Shown here one piece after another: positions 19,201-26,362 of a stretch of DNA of 64,000 nucleotides (position 1 is the first letter of the stretch; each line of letters begins with the position of its first letter). Source of the stretch: a virus; IMG/VR virus record IMGVR_UViG_3300013126_002744, positions 1-64,000 of that record; one strand, 5' to 3'. A program made the translations under genes and the position numbers. Below the pieces are notes generated by a model. It had not been told where the DNA came from and did no database searches. It saw only the letters and a program-made list of their open reading frames with translations.

Positions 19201-20181
19201 TTTGGTGTCCCAACCACCTGTGTCACTCTCACACGTACAATTAACTTCTGCTTGATACACAGCCTGTTGGTCAACCAGCGAAATGTGACATGGGAACGAT
19301 TGTCCTGTGATAACCCATGCTGCTCCATTCCATGTGAATAGTTGAGATAGTGGGGTCGCTGGGTTTGTGCTATACTTGTATAGCCACTGTCCTGTGTATG
19401 CTGCCGGCGGATATGCTGGCTGATTATTAACATCTTCAACTTCAACAACCAAAGCAAGGTTTGGTGTGATGTAAATTACTGTCTCGTCAGCATCCCCATT
19501 ATAAACAGACGATAAAGTGGTCCATGTTTTATCTTCAAGATTGACGTTTGTTGTGCCTTTTGTTTTGAACACAAATCCTTCAACAAACACATCATCCTGT
19601 TTAGAGTTTATCACAAAAGCGTTCTGCTGGAAATCTATGCGTGTGATGTCCATCGTTTCACCGCGGCGAGCAAGAATGCCCTTGTACGCATTGAGCTTAC
19701 TTGTTACCTTATTGCATCGGTTTTCAATTGTGAAATGTTGCGGTGGTGTTTGACCAATCTCGGGCTTCCAGTAATAATCCGCATAGTTGATCAACATGTC
19801 GATGTTAACTGGTGGGATCCAATTAAACCGTTGTGTTGTCGCCCATTGGTCCAGGTTTGGGATGTCAACACCCATTAATTGCAATTGTTGTTGGAATCCT
19901 TTGAATGTTAGAACATATTCTTCTGTGCCAACACGCGAATACATTACTGGAGCGAGTTGGAATGCCTGACGGTGCGGAGATGGCTCTTGTAATTGGCGAT
20001 TTACGAGAGCATTTGGGTTACCTTGTCCAATATATCCAGCAACATGAGTCGTGTCATCCTTTGTTAGGAACTTGTTAAAAGATGCCTCCAGCATCGTTTC
20101 GTTGACGTCTGAACGATAAACTTCTGGAAGCAGGTCTATTAGATTAGTACGATTCTTGTCGTGATCAGAATTTGAAGCCAC
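10225..20181 (-). CDS. giant baseplate wedge protein (gp7 position), 3318 aa
   Basis: A single uninterrupted frame of 3318 codons from a GTG preceded by GAGGGATT. The N-terminal ~130 residues have the layout NLIDLLPEVYRSD, FNKFLTKDDT, FQLAPV and PPVNIDMLINYADYYW, which looks like a conserved attachment domain. The rest is mainly beta-rich, with copies of the G-x-YTV module found in the 1091-aa protein (for example near NDGVYTVVNAV) and W-Y/W-V-N-P units like those of the gp13-like protein (for example TWYDLTADQLKQRNQTNTAWIVV). The gene lies directly after gp6, where T4 has gp7 (1032 aa), so a wedge role is inferred from gene order. A CATAAATA promoter lies 32 bp upstream. Confidence 0.75.
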   Translation of the reverse strand: MASNSDHDKNRTNLIDLLPEVYRSDVNETMLEASFNKFLTKDDTTHVAGYIGQGNPNALVNRQLQEPSPHRQAFQLAPVMYSRVGTEEYVLTFKGFQQQLQLMGVDIPNLDQWATTQRFNWIPPVNIDMLINYADYYWKPEIGQTPPQHFTIENRCNKVTSKLNAYKGILARRGETMDITRIDFQQNAFVINSKQDDVFVEGFVFKTKGTTNVNLEDKTWTTLSSVYNGDADETVIYITPNLALVVEVEDVNNQPAYPPAAYTGQWLYKYSTNPATPLSQLFTWNGAAWVITGQSFPCHISLVDQQAVYQAEVNCTCESDTGGWDTKQWDDGQQTDAIWNTELLANISFDTEAEWITNNGDQPVAGDTWYDLTADQLKQRNQTNTAWIVVQQNFSEVLIETTGTARWDASIGCLPQEHNQWTTQNKWVHKSELTTFVGAYRAQVPILEYSSQTEMNEWTEVTYTWKYRRENDKTFDTVSTPPTRLELEPIKSYIANNIDGVWFIYLGSEFNSANRDIDYTSVFTAGYKFRIVDKYGLSEIFTTTRSWYREIGPTDPQYLTQGQFVTIVQIEETDFPAPVEAGVFEYETNPPDPDAPRYTRIEPIRTSIGDSWKGYHVHWMLDVKNITQKAAAPQQLNPYYKIGNQQATESISLTEGSVTVASTYQEFIPIINNITQVNLDYRFHFKPQHPGYYAIAGENQLRVYLNGVRQYGTYTELTTPSTITPDYTVVDNVNIPIGQVNAKVSYVYAIQFFKPLTINDVVRIEVAPIAYKDMGLYGIPVRTIEDNNEFKSAVLVGAQPVYKPLTKYQRTEQVKSKINQYPLFNMYDVVTGELVGTSPIFGFVESPDEPVNSSTQRRIVASTDGKEYQFEQFLVDENNGVMYAYRNITGNEPAHWYSPLTQKLKKWDGKTWAESIVSVTLTGMAAYEPVVSATEPTELRGQHMSVWVNPTTLGFYQRDAINNVWNVIEDVAVNNADPTLQTIWQTSATTPEYVPDWVDAKQNAAPYTYTDGTTPTEFAKGDSRGDWEVISQWKNNPEHENHRTILYSQLITHLSSIVSQQERIPGLTNGGIFTLNQKDYDYGVGGTIKEHNDAFDTLISAVNVTEMTPVGVIEFAQEQYAANMVTMRDLFNGNIVDALIELSGYSVEQLKPRINERCIREFVTNDYVAKVYGDTTAYDATTGVGMPNWIATLPIIGLARATRPHIVSDGTSIIIRHHDGHSSVVSYSLAEQDRIYRVMIKKYNSASPGSAVISATEPVGSILPVYWYHIGGGNHTLYKLKTQQPTSWERVDLVDLLGSLFLDIETKLYQATPSYPLLKFDFSTLTSTVDLKQVFDGRMKQRFNEYVVKKNIRTPFVNTTYNATDAFTWNYAQCMVDTPPRAGITHEPRSCWQAVYELWYGTAYPHLEPWKLQGYGEKPVWWDGYYADITGTRRWVYNHAAKIGMWENIRTGVVPAGCAYPNGIVSTGNPTADNVSLPTYNYFSVNISDSEITGGYQPDTLLPPYYDNTNVAPIHPTVRSLYRVFSTQVVAPNADYLFGEYGPAEWEWSISGEHVYDEAVVAFLMQPAKFLYQTFGLDYVTIGGLQVDVIGKKVYSHKNALFHGDIYDKNKVYETNGLNQWYVNFNRFKGFDTNVGFREMWTNWSPKQSYQTAGIIDTNTLQIFNKNFDVTEKDYSVILANSGVISEKWVDGFELTILSIPPAIIQYNNQSKWKIVVDALAPVSRTIEYYGPQIWPFMIDRDTDVLTAFQFDIDDVTASINTFEIRHDQTPFFLEGVAITVSNSSTNDGVYTVVNAVFDAVNDMTRVKVAENVATSIRDGVIDIPDYAHNWNTGDVVVMSATSALPYPIADKTPYYVIVVDDRRIKLATTASNAQVNIAVDITSDPIGDITIGKIKSSFQVFGGNSASTDLWIHYEPNLADVRTATLPETIVGMQTLVNMIDGYTQLQNDKNVVYNNSNDFVEYDTDTGRPVSWQVEMERFIDWAYGLRRSRLQLNDRYEFTVNDMTANTLRFTTAAPSWTSGTKLAVTTTGTLPQPLFGNTVYYLVTTSDPQVFQLSVSTRVDETTIVDLSTMGSGIMHIALFTREQTFPSFELNPIRNNVWIRTPQGMLSNIITGPYADIRVSQKLYDQYGRALTADKITVYREDKMSRISVRAGIPNDVELYPFGFVDPYNYLHIGGGHFFVEGYEHIIMFNDYTVGDDLVYDPFLGLYIKRFDLDYFEKTDYTLRPTLGGYYLSDGAFKRNFEGSIEDMRQYYDAFELTEGTQEARYARHLLGYNPDQTVEAFSNDSVMSYLDLLNVNSKSQFLFYRGMIQSKGSINSVKAYINSKKFVDAKVDEFWAYKIAEFGESRSKIYPQIKLFGDDGTKTDVRLKFTTPTDIDKSIIDDVRRGFDTVSFRDNNRWVDFPQQREEIQSPLFLDASISTMTRLYVTHSTTDGTTPTETYYPKNGENTLDYWIHVNHSSTPVIYTRQYIDGGWIDVVGPDVSMVGMTGYMKLPKRCEGVRILRQRLNQPGNLIDYRTEIMNEVAQANGYSRVNSEIIKFAATTYTVTSIQGNELIVTSNEQTGFDAQYANVFLAGDKIKLTTDQVSGLYSVIKSELVNDGTEQEPNWTTHIFVDSTTLLGTSGNVTHYGFADKLIIFTIEPSEDKITPARLLDTKSHVKLDDVPLWHPAFGIHSTQAIHNVDLQNPEDPAHYSSTLTQVDNLMSPWTFPQVGTTWLQTSTLEYLPYYDDVLTPDIEQRIYQWGKRPEWSSVDVYTWVESLVAPSEWDVTVAAQASDITIPQSEKVTGTPRKTVFKRTRKFDTITIVNPATGLVELNTSNNTYEDGSVFMMSAIDPNITFPDSVDVTLTYTVFNYDIQTNEFVVVDQDGNVVDLTGVPVQIHIVPPFSDNWIRKPLIRERLYAALEYNFVDNPNVREPELVVTDERWETGDVVSVYVNGSVVLTDVILANNTISLTGTQTIIREQDIIDVVRPIPVLTEEQLQFDPDTTDDGVTLEQWTETYEFSTTTRTYNNITYLYYYFWVQNTTTRNPADRSSLSTSEIAAQLAANPTPYMIVQDPRDDLWMQGWDVPPWAKTGWDDDMYIAYNSNHQYMPSIFYRKVVLSQITGYINEGDRYVVEFTRDLTLRDTLETDHNYMNVKNKHEKWFMFRREQIGAVPQDLWVKMTEALMGCKYDDFTKRVPSFEREHYDMTYGTSTRYGFGKDQIFVNPEYARATIVSYLQDPSHNFKPVDINHFFEVFPATEDVFWSDPQQVKEMCDFIYNTFDSYHTNGIWFDVLSDALVTQSKYKGLMKTSWLALHGIRILDVAGQFDD

Positions 20182-20212
20182 AGGTAATCCCTCACTATGA
20201 TGTTATAGTAAT

Positions 20213-20220
20213 TATTTATG
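20213..20220 (-). promoter_or_regulatory. T4-type late promoter (CATAAATA)
   Basis: Minus-strand CATAAATA, 32 bp upstream of the 3318-aa gene. Confidence 0.7.
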
Positions 20221-20251
20221 GCGAGGGACCCCAGAGATTTTACAGGGTATT

Positions 20252-23200
20252 TTATCCATTCAAGCGCAAGTTAGTTGCTGTAAATCCTGCAACAATGTCA
20301 ATGTCTTCAACACCAATGTCAGGATAAATGATTTCATCTTCTCGCGCGACTACCTGCAGTAAATCTCCAAACTGGCTGTTTTGTAATGTCGGAACAAGCA
20401 CAACAGAACTGATTTCTGTTGGTAGATCCATATGAATAGCTGATGCCAGTTCTGTGAAATAGAATGTTTCACCAAACTCAAACGCTGCAATATCAAAGAA
20501 GTTTCTGACTGTTGCAACAATCGCGCTCTTGATTTGATTATCCGTGTATGTGCTGTTAGCACTACGAATAACTTTGAATCGAGCCTGAAGTGCTGGTGTA
20601 GCTTTATCACCAAAGATCAGTTTGATCTTACCTGGATGCAAAACAACAGTATCCGATGCCATTTTATTGTCAAGGAGTTTGCCGTAGTCGTTACGTAACA
20701 TCAGAGGTGTGACTTGATCTGGTGGTAACGCCAGTGGGTCTTCCAACCAGCGCTTATAGCTGATGAAATAGCCACGGGTAATAATGAATATATCGATGAT
20801 GTTAGATGGTGATGGATCCACGAGTTGATATCGAGGTGAGAAATGGAACCACGAAAAGTTTAACTTATCACGGCCCAAATGGCGCTTCCACAATTTTCTG
20901 AATTCATATTGTTGTTGAGTGTCATTGTTGAGTAGGTACACTTCCCCTGCATCAATCAAATCATCAAACTTGCGGATTTCGTACATGTATGACACGTAAT
21001 CATCAACATATTCCAGCATATTTTCGATTGTGCTTTCAACAGGCGACCAAACATCACTTATTGATGATCTGTAGAAATACACATATTCATTCTCTGTGAT
21101 AGTCAAGTTGTATTCAACATTTGGTTGCAGATTCACCAATTTGACTGTAGCTGTTGGTTGACCAAATTTTAAATTGGTTCCATTCACGTCTGTTTCATAC
21201 CAACTGACGCCATCAAGATACTGGGTTGTTTGTGTCCACATGCTACCTTCACCCACATCTCTATACTCCCATACCTCGTGTATGTTGTTGACAGAGTCAT
21301 TTACGTAAACCGCCCAATGTTGTTCCGGAACAACCCCGGCGTCCAGCATCGTAATGTATGATACCGTAGGCTGCAACAGTTGGGCGTTAGGATTGGGTAC
21401 AGTGATGTGAGATATTACTGTGTGAATTTTGCCTGTTGAGGTGTCAATACATCGATCTCCTGTGACACCAAATGTTGCATTTATACCAGCCGTTACCGTC
21501 ACGCCTGAATCGTACGTCTCAATGTATACTTGTGATGGGTTAACTGGGTCCGCAATCACAGTTGCAACTGTGTATACTTTGCTGTCCGATGTTTGATAAT
21601 ATCTGTCACCAATCGCCCCAATTGTGCCACCAATCCCTGGTGTTGGTAAGGTTGCTACTATGCCATTCTCAACAACTGGTTGGAGTGTTAACGGGTTCAC
21701 GTGTTGAATGGCTGGTTGCCACGTCAAATGTGCGCTATACTGTGTGCCAAATTCGGTTGTTGGTGTGCCATCACTAACAGCAAACGTTGGACCATATAAT
21801 GTAACACCAGTATCCGAATCAATCACAGAAATATCACCCATTCCAGCAATATACTTAACCGGTAGAGTGACAAGTTGCTCATACGGTTCTGTTGCAGTTG
21901 TATTTGCCGGAATTGTTATGTGCAGTTTGGGGACAATGATGTCAGCAATACCCATATATTTGTCCGCATCCAATACATTTAAGTAGTCAGGGATATTGTC
22001 CTGGTTTTCGTCAATTGATATCACAGATACACGGTGAATGTCGTCTGTTCCAGCTTCAACACCCGACTCAATTATTTCTTGACCAAGAATGTTATAATTC
22101 CAATTGCGTTGCAGAATTCCGTCTCTGTTGCAATTTGTATTTGCTTGCAAGATGTTGATTGTGTCATCAGATGATCGTAAAGTGTCGTAATCCATAACGC
22201 GATCAGCATTATTGGTGTTCCAGAATGATGTTGTATTAGATTCAAACACAATGCGACGAGCTGCACGAGTTACATTGTATCGTTGATCTTGCTCTGTCTG
22301 TTGACGCACCTTGATGAGTGGATAGTTGATAAAGTTTGTTGGGTATGCATATCCGCTAACAGGTTCTTCAAAAAATGCCCATTCTGTTGTGTTTGGATTG
22401 GTGATAATGCTAGTGAATAATCCTGCATCACCAATCCCTGTTGCCTCTACCACTTGAATCGTTGATGTTGTAGCAAATGCTGAATCAATTGATGCTGAGG
22501 CACGAATAATGATGTCGCCGTTTGATAGCTCAGCGGTACAATTGTATGCCACCAGTGCAGCGTTAATTACATCCAGCAATTGACCAAATGTTTGTGGGAG
22601 TTGTGGTAGGATGGTGTTTTGTGTATCTGTTGTGACAAGGACGTCGACTGAAACGCCACTCGGCACTGTGAACCGTGCTCCGTATGTCGTGAACACACCA
22701 TTGTTGTGATATGCAATCGTTTTGTCAACCGAGCTTGCAAAACCATTAAAATTAATAATATGGTATCCACCAAAGTTTAACACTTGGTCTATAACCAAGT
22801 TTGTTTTTACAGCGTACCACTCATTGTTGAATGTATTAAAATACAAATCAGCTGACCTTAATGATGGTGGCGGTGTTAAGGATGTTGTAATTCTAGCTTT
22901 TTCTTCTGCTGTGAATACACGACGGATTTCTGTGTATGACACTCCAGCAGACACCAATTGTAAGAATACGTCAGTTGATGCAAGGAGTGGTTCAATATAT
23001 GTGGAGATTAACACGTTTGTTTCAACGCTTGGTGTGATTTGTGTCGTATCTTTGTCCTGTATGTAAAGAATGCCATCATCACCAAACATCTTTACGTTTT
23101 CATAAGTATTGGAGCTATCGTGCCATGTGATGTATTTGCTATCACCCGCAAATGTTCTATTAACTGCGCGAAGTTTCAAAATGGTTGGATTTTGACGCAT

Positions 23201-24565
23201 GTAGACATTATAGTCTTCACCGTTGACCATTCGGTCCTGTGTATAATACACAGATGGGGCGGTTTGGCGGACATGCTCTGTCGTTTCGGCAGCCGAAGCA
23301 TTTTGCAAAGAACCAATCAGTGTGATGGTGAATGTGAATGTTTGGGATTGGTTGTATATGTCCGTGTATGCAAAAGAAATTGGAATGTCAATGACAGAAG
23401 ACTGTGGTACTACTATATCTTCATTTAAAGATGTTCGTGCCCAAATGTCAAATGTGCCTTGTGGGATATCAGCAAACTCCCCATCGCCAAAAAGAATACG
23501 GACGCGATTATCTCCAACAGTCTCAACTTCATATTTGTTGCGTTTTGGGTTGGTGTTGAAAATAACATTCTGTGCATGAGCGATGTCAACCTCAACCCAT
23601 TCGCCATATTTACCTTCGACAGTTTCTCTTCTGTACGGAAGATTTGTTTCTTTAGCAACAATGTCCCCCGTGTCAGGATCAACAGCATTGACCCAAACAT
23701 CAGTATCATTTACGTTAGACAACGGAACTTCAAATATTTGATTTGGTGTGATCCCATCAAATGATGTTGTGAATTTTTGTAATGTTCCCTGTTTGGTGAA
23801 GCAGAAGAACCCGGTTGTTTCAGATCCATCGCCCAACCCATCAGAGCCATATAACAGAGTGAATTGTGCATTCTGTTGTGGACGGCGCTCAGATATGCCT
23901 GATACTGTACCCGTGTATGCATCGCCAACAGATTTTGCAACTGGTACTAGTTCCATTCCAACACTTTCACCATACATACTAGCCGAGTACGACATTATCC
24001 CTTGTGTTGTTTGTAGGGGGTATATTTCAAACAGCACATCTTGAATTTGAAATCGATCGGTTGCAACCACTGAACCAAACTCCTGGCTCAACACACGATT
24101 CATTACGAGAATAAATTGGTCTTTCCATGATGTGTTGGTTGAATCATTCCATCTAATTGTGCGACCAGCCAGATTAACACCATTTGAATCAATCAGTGTT
24201 TCTGTTGTTGATACTGATGTAATCTTTACAAGGCCGCGAGCTGGAAGTGGACGAGATACTTTGTATGATACAAGTTTTGCAAGTTTAAGAATAGAGTCCC
24301 GACGCTGTGCTGTGGATATGAAGTTTTCATGGGCGACAACATCCATGCGATACGCAAGGATTTCAGCAATGTATGCAAAAGATTCAACGATCGCAATTAG
24401 TTCAGAAGATTCAATGAAGTCATTAAATGTTTCTGGAAAGTATAATTTGAGGTAATCCAGAATACTCTGTTTTACAATGTTGTAATCAAATGCTGAAAAG
24501 TTTATGTTTGCAAATGCTACGTAAACTTTTTCCCAGCTTTCTGCACGAGATACCAATCTGCTCAT
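20252..24565 (-). CDS. 6: baseplate wedge protein gp6-like, enlarged
   Basis: A 1437-residue protein. Residues ~20-115 carry the gp6 signature: FDYNIVKQSILDYLKLYFPETFNDFIES, then a helix with AYIAEILAYRMDVVAHENFI, then a RDSILKLAKLVSYKVSRPLPARG block. The baseplate-J-type core follows (APSVYYTQDRMVNGEDYNVYMRQNPTILKLRAVNRT near residue 430) and the conserved end includes a KVIRS segment and FDIAAFEFGETFYFTELASAIHMDLP. T4 gp6 has 660 residues; the extra ~750 residues lie in the middle and are beta-rich. Gp6 forms the ring that joins wedges in the baseplate and triggers sheath contraction. Its ATG overlaps the gp25 stop (TAATG), with a GAGGAAG site. Confidence 0.9.
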   Translation of the reverse strand: MSRLVSRAESWEKVYVAFANINFSAFDYNIVKQSILDYLKLYFPETFNDFIESSELIAIVESFAYIAEILAYRMDVVAHENFISTAQRRDSILKLAKLVSYKVSRPLPARGLVKITSVSTTETLIDSNGVNLAGRTIRWNDSTNTSWKDQFILVMNRVLSQEFGSVVATDRFQIQDVLFEIYPLQTTQGIMSYSASMYGESVGMELVPVAKSVGDAYTGTVSGISERRPQQNAQFTLLYGSDGLGDGSETTGFFCFTKQGTLQKFTTSFDGITPNQIFEVPLSNVNDTDVWVNAVDPDTGDIVAKETNLPYRRETVEGKYGEWVEVDIAHAQNVIFNTNPKRNKYEVETVGDNRVRILFGDGEFADIPQGTFDIWARTSLNEDIVVPQSSVIDIPISFAYTDIYNQSQTFTFTITLIGSLQNASAAETTEHVRQTAPSVYYTQDRMVNGEDYNVYMRQNPTILKLRAVNRTFAGDSKYITWHDSSNTYENVKMFGDDGILYIQDKDTTQITPSVETNVLISTYIEPLLASTDVFLQLVSAGVSYTEIRRVFTAEEKARITTSLTPPPSLRSADLYFNTFNNEWYAVKTNLVIDQVLNFGGYHIINFNGFASSVDKTIAYHNNGVFTTYGARFTVPSGVSVDVLVTTDTQNTILPQLPQTFGQLLDVINAALVAYNCTAELSNGDIIIRASASIDSAFATTSTIQVVEATGIGDAGLFTSIITNPNTTEWAFFEEPVSGYAYPTNFINYPLIKVRQQTEQDQRYNVTRAARRIVFESNTTSFWNTNNADRVMDYDTLRSSDDTINILQANTNCNRDGILQRNWNYNILGQEIIESGVEAGTDDIHRVSVISIDENQDNIPDYLNVLDADKYMGIADIIVPKLHITIPANTTATEPYEQLVTLPVKYIAGMGDISVIDSDTGVTLYGPTFAVSDGTPTTEFGTQYSAHLTWQPAIQHVNPLTLQPVVENGIVATLPTPGIGGTIGAIGDRYYQTSDSKVYTVATVIADPVNPSQVYIETYDSGVTVTAGINATFGVTGDRCIDTSTGKIHTVISHITVPNPNAQLLQPTVSYITMLDAGVVPEQHWAVYVNDSVNNIHEVWEYRDVGEGSMWTQTTQYLDGVSWYETDVNGTNLKFGQPTATVKLVNLQPNVEYNLTITENEYVYFYRSSISDVWSPVESTIENMLEYVDDYVSYMYEIRKFDDLIDAGEVYLLNNDTQQQYEFRKLWKRHLGRDKLNFSWFHFSPRYQLVDPSPSNIIDIFIITRGYFISYKRWLEDPLALPPDQVTPLMLRNDYGKLLDNKMASDTVVLHPGKIKLIFGDKATPALQARFKVIRSANSTYTDNQIKSAIVATVRNFFDIAAFEFGETFYFTELASAIHMDLPTEISSVVLVPTLQNSQFGDLLQVVAREDEIIYPDIGVEDIDIVAGFTATNLRLNG

Positions 24566-24942
24566 TATACTTCCTCAAAAACAATGTTAAGTGTTAAGTC
24601 ATCAGTCATGTTCAATTCTTTGTAGAACAAGCGCAAACTGGCGACAATCATGTTGTTATCATAATCAGGCACAACGTTCATTTGCATCAATTCAACCCGA
24701 GGATCAAATCTAACCACTTCAAGTAAGTCTTCTTCGATAACCATTAAAGACATTTCATCAAGCGGTTCAAACGGCATATCAGGAATACGTGTACCAAACG
24801 TTGGCATCATCACGCGTTCACCCTTGCGTGTGTATATGTGATTGAGAAGGTCTAGTTTAACCAGCTCAATGTCCTTAATACCAAACGTTTTACTGTTTTG
24901 GTATTCATGCGAGCTAAATCCCTTATACAATCCAATGGCCAT
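24565..24942 (-). CDS. 25: baseplate wedge protein gp25
   Basis: A 125-residue protein, close to T4 gp25 (132 aa), of the GPW/gp25 family found in contractile injection systems. Seen: the opening LYKGFSSHEYQ, DIELVKLDLLNHIYTRKGERVMMPTFGTRIPDMPFEP (the EPR-type core, here as TRKGERVM...GT), and a C-terminal strand pair LTLNIVFEE. gp25 binds gp6 and gp53 and contacts the first sheath ring. The start has AAGGGA; a GATAAATA octamer is 25 bp upstream. It is followed without a gap by gp6. Confidence 0.93.
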   Translation of the reverse strand: MAIGLYKGFSSHEYQNSKTFGIKDIELVKLDLLNHIYTRKGERVMMPTFGTRIPDMPFEPLDEMSLMVIEEDLLEVVRFDPRVELMQMNVVPDYDNNMIVASLRLFYKELNMTDDLTLNIVFEEV

Positions 24943-24966
24943 CGGTAATCCCTTAAATAGTTATAC

Positions 24967-24974
24967 TATTTATC
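24967..24974 (-). promoter_or_regulatory. T4-type late promoter (GATAAATA)
   Basis: Minus-strand GATAAATA, 25 bp upstream of gp25 and reading into gp25-gp6. Confidence 0.7.
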
Positions 24975-24991
24975 GTATATACCCCATTGGA

Positions 24992-26347
24992 TTATCGCCG
25001 CCAGTACAACCCTCGTGTGATTTGTCTGCCCCGTTCAACCCGATTGACATTCTTGTCTTCATACTTGTACTCTGGTGTGTGGGTGTAATCATCTTTGGTC
25101 ATTACCCGTCCCCATGGCTCATGGTCAGGGACACGGTGCGTCCATTTTGCCTTGGTTGCAGGGGTTGCTGGTGGTCCATTGAAGTGGATGTTTGGTGATG
25201 CTGTTTGCACAAGATCGCCACCAGCCAAAAAGTTCATCTGAGCACCAGATGTTAGGTGCAATGTATCACCGGTTTTAACATGGAGCTGTTTTTGCGTTTG
25301 AATGTGGATGTTGTCGCCAGCATACATGTGAATTTGTTTTTTTGCATGTAGTCGGATGTCTTCATCAGATGTTAAGTTAATTCCTTGTTTCGCGCGCACA
25401 TTTACTTTATTGGTTGTGAAAATATCAATGTTGCCATTCTGGTCCATCTCAATCCAATTTTCACCCTTGGCTGTTGCAATGTAAATTCGCTCATTGGTGT
25501 CATCCATGATGATCTGATGACCTGAAGTAGTTCTGAACCGTATGCGGCAGTTTTCCATACGATCGTCCATTGATAACGAGTGGAATCCAGGTGATGTAAG
25601 AGAGTAAACCATGGAGTCTAAACACCGTTCAGTGAGCGTTGTTTTTAGATTTGGAGTTTGTCTATTGGTTTGATATCCTTGCCTACTCGTCCAGCCGTCA
25701 CTACTGACGTCCTTATCATCCGGTACTGAGCTCGCAGTGCTATTCAATACAGCCACATCAACTGCTGAAGCTGTGTAATCGGCAGCGCGGGTTTGCCATT
25801 CAAAGTTTGGTTTGCTCTTGTTACCAAACGCCTGCTTTGCATTTGAACTGAGCGGTTCTATTGGTTTTTCGGCGCTGGTGTACGGTCCACTTGGAGTAAT
25901 TGTATTATCTAATGATGGATGGTCATCGTACATGAATCTACCATGCGGTAGTGTGTGAGGAGTGAATTGATCGTATATAGACCCGATGTATACACGCTGG
26001 TTTGGATCGCTATCAATGCACATAATAAGGACTTGAGCCCCAACTTTTGGAACCGCCCACATTCCATATGCCACGCCCCCACGTGATTCCTCAATTCCAG
26101 GCCCCCGGGATCCGACTTGAGTTTGTCCTCCAAACGGCGATGAATACAACGTCCACGGCACGTCCTCCACTGGAGTGTCAAACGAGTCTCCCCACCGTGC
26201 ACAGATTGCTCTCACACGCCCCATTTGTTGAGGATCGTTGGTATCCACCACAATCCCAATGGTTACAGAATCCATTAGATTTTGTGTTGTTGATGACGCT
26301 ATTTTTGAATTTAATTCATTTCGTCGTAAAGATGTCAGTTTTGCCAT
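24992..26347 (-). CDS. 5: gp5-like baseplate spike protein without lysozyme domain
   Basis: A 451-residue protein. Residues ~28-150 form an OB-fold domain (SVTIGIVVDTNDPQQMGRVRAICARWG ... GMWAVPKVGAQVLIMCIDSDPNQRVYIGSIYD) as in T4 gp5 and VgrG. Residues ~270-400 have a run of short alternating strands (IRFRTTSGHQIIMDDTNERIYI, then INLTSDEDIRLHAKKQIHMYAGDNIHI) typical of the triple-stranded beta-helix needle. Between them there is a polar linker and no lysozyme domain, which T4 gp5 has at this place. The peptidoglycan-cutting domain is found instead in the neighbouring hub gene. The spike would be the membrane-piercing tip. AAGG precedes the ATG. Confidence 0.88.
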   Translation of the reverse strand: MAKLTSLRRNELNSKIASSTTQNLMDSVTIGIVVDTNDPQQMGRVRAICARWGDSFDTPVEDVPWTLYSSPFGGQTQVGSRGPGIEESRGGVAYGMWAVPKVGAQVLIMCIDSDPNQRVYIGSIYDQFTPHTLPHGRFMYDDHPSLDNTITPSGPYTSAEKPIEPLSSNAKQAFGNKSKPNFEWQTRAADYTASAVDVAVLNSTASSVPDDKDVSSDGWTSRQGYQTNRQTPNLKTTLTERCLDSMVYSLTSPGFHSLSMDDRMENCRIRFRTTSGHQIIMDDTNERIYIATAKGENWIEMDQNGNIDIFTTNKVNVRAKQGINLTSDEDIRLHAKKQIHMYAGDNIHIQTQKQLHVKTGDTLHLTSGAQMNFLAGGDLVQTASPNIHFNGPPATPATKAKWTHRVPDHEPWGRVMTKDDYTHTPEYKYEDKNVNRVERGRQITRGLYWRR

Positions 26348-26362
26348 TTGTTGAGCCTTGTA

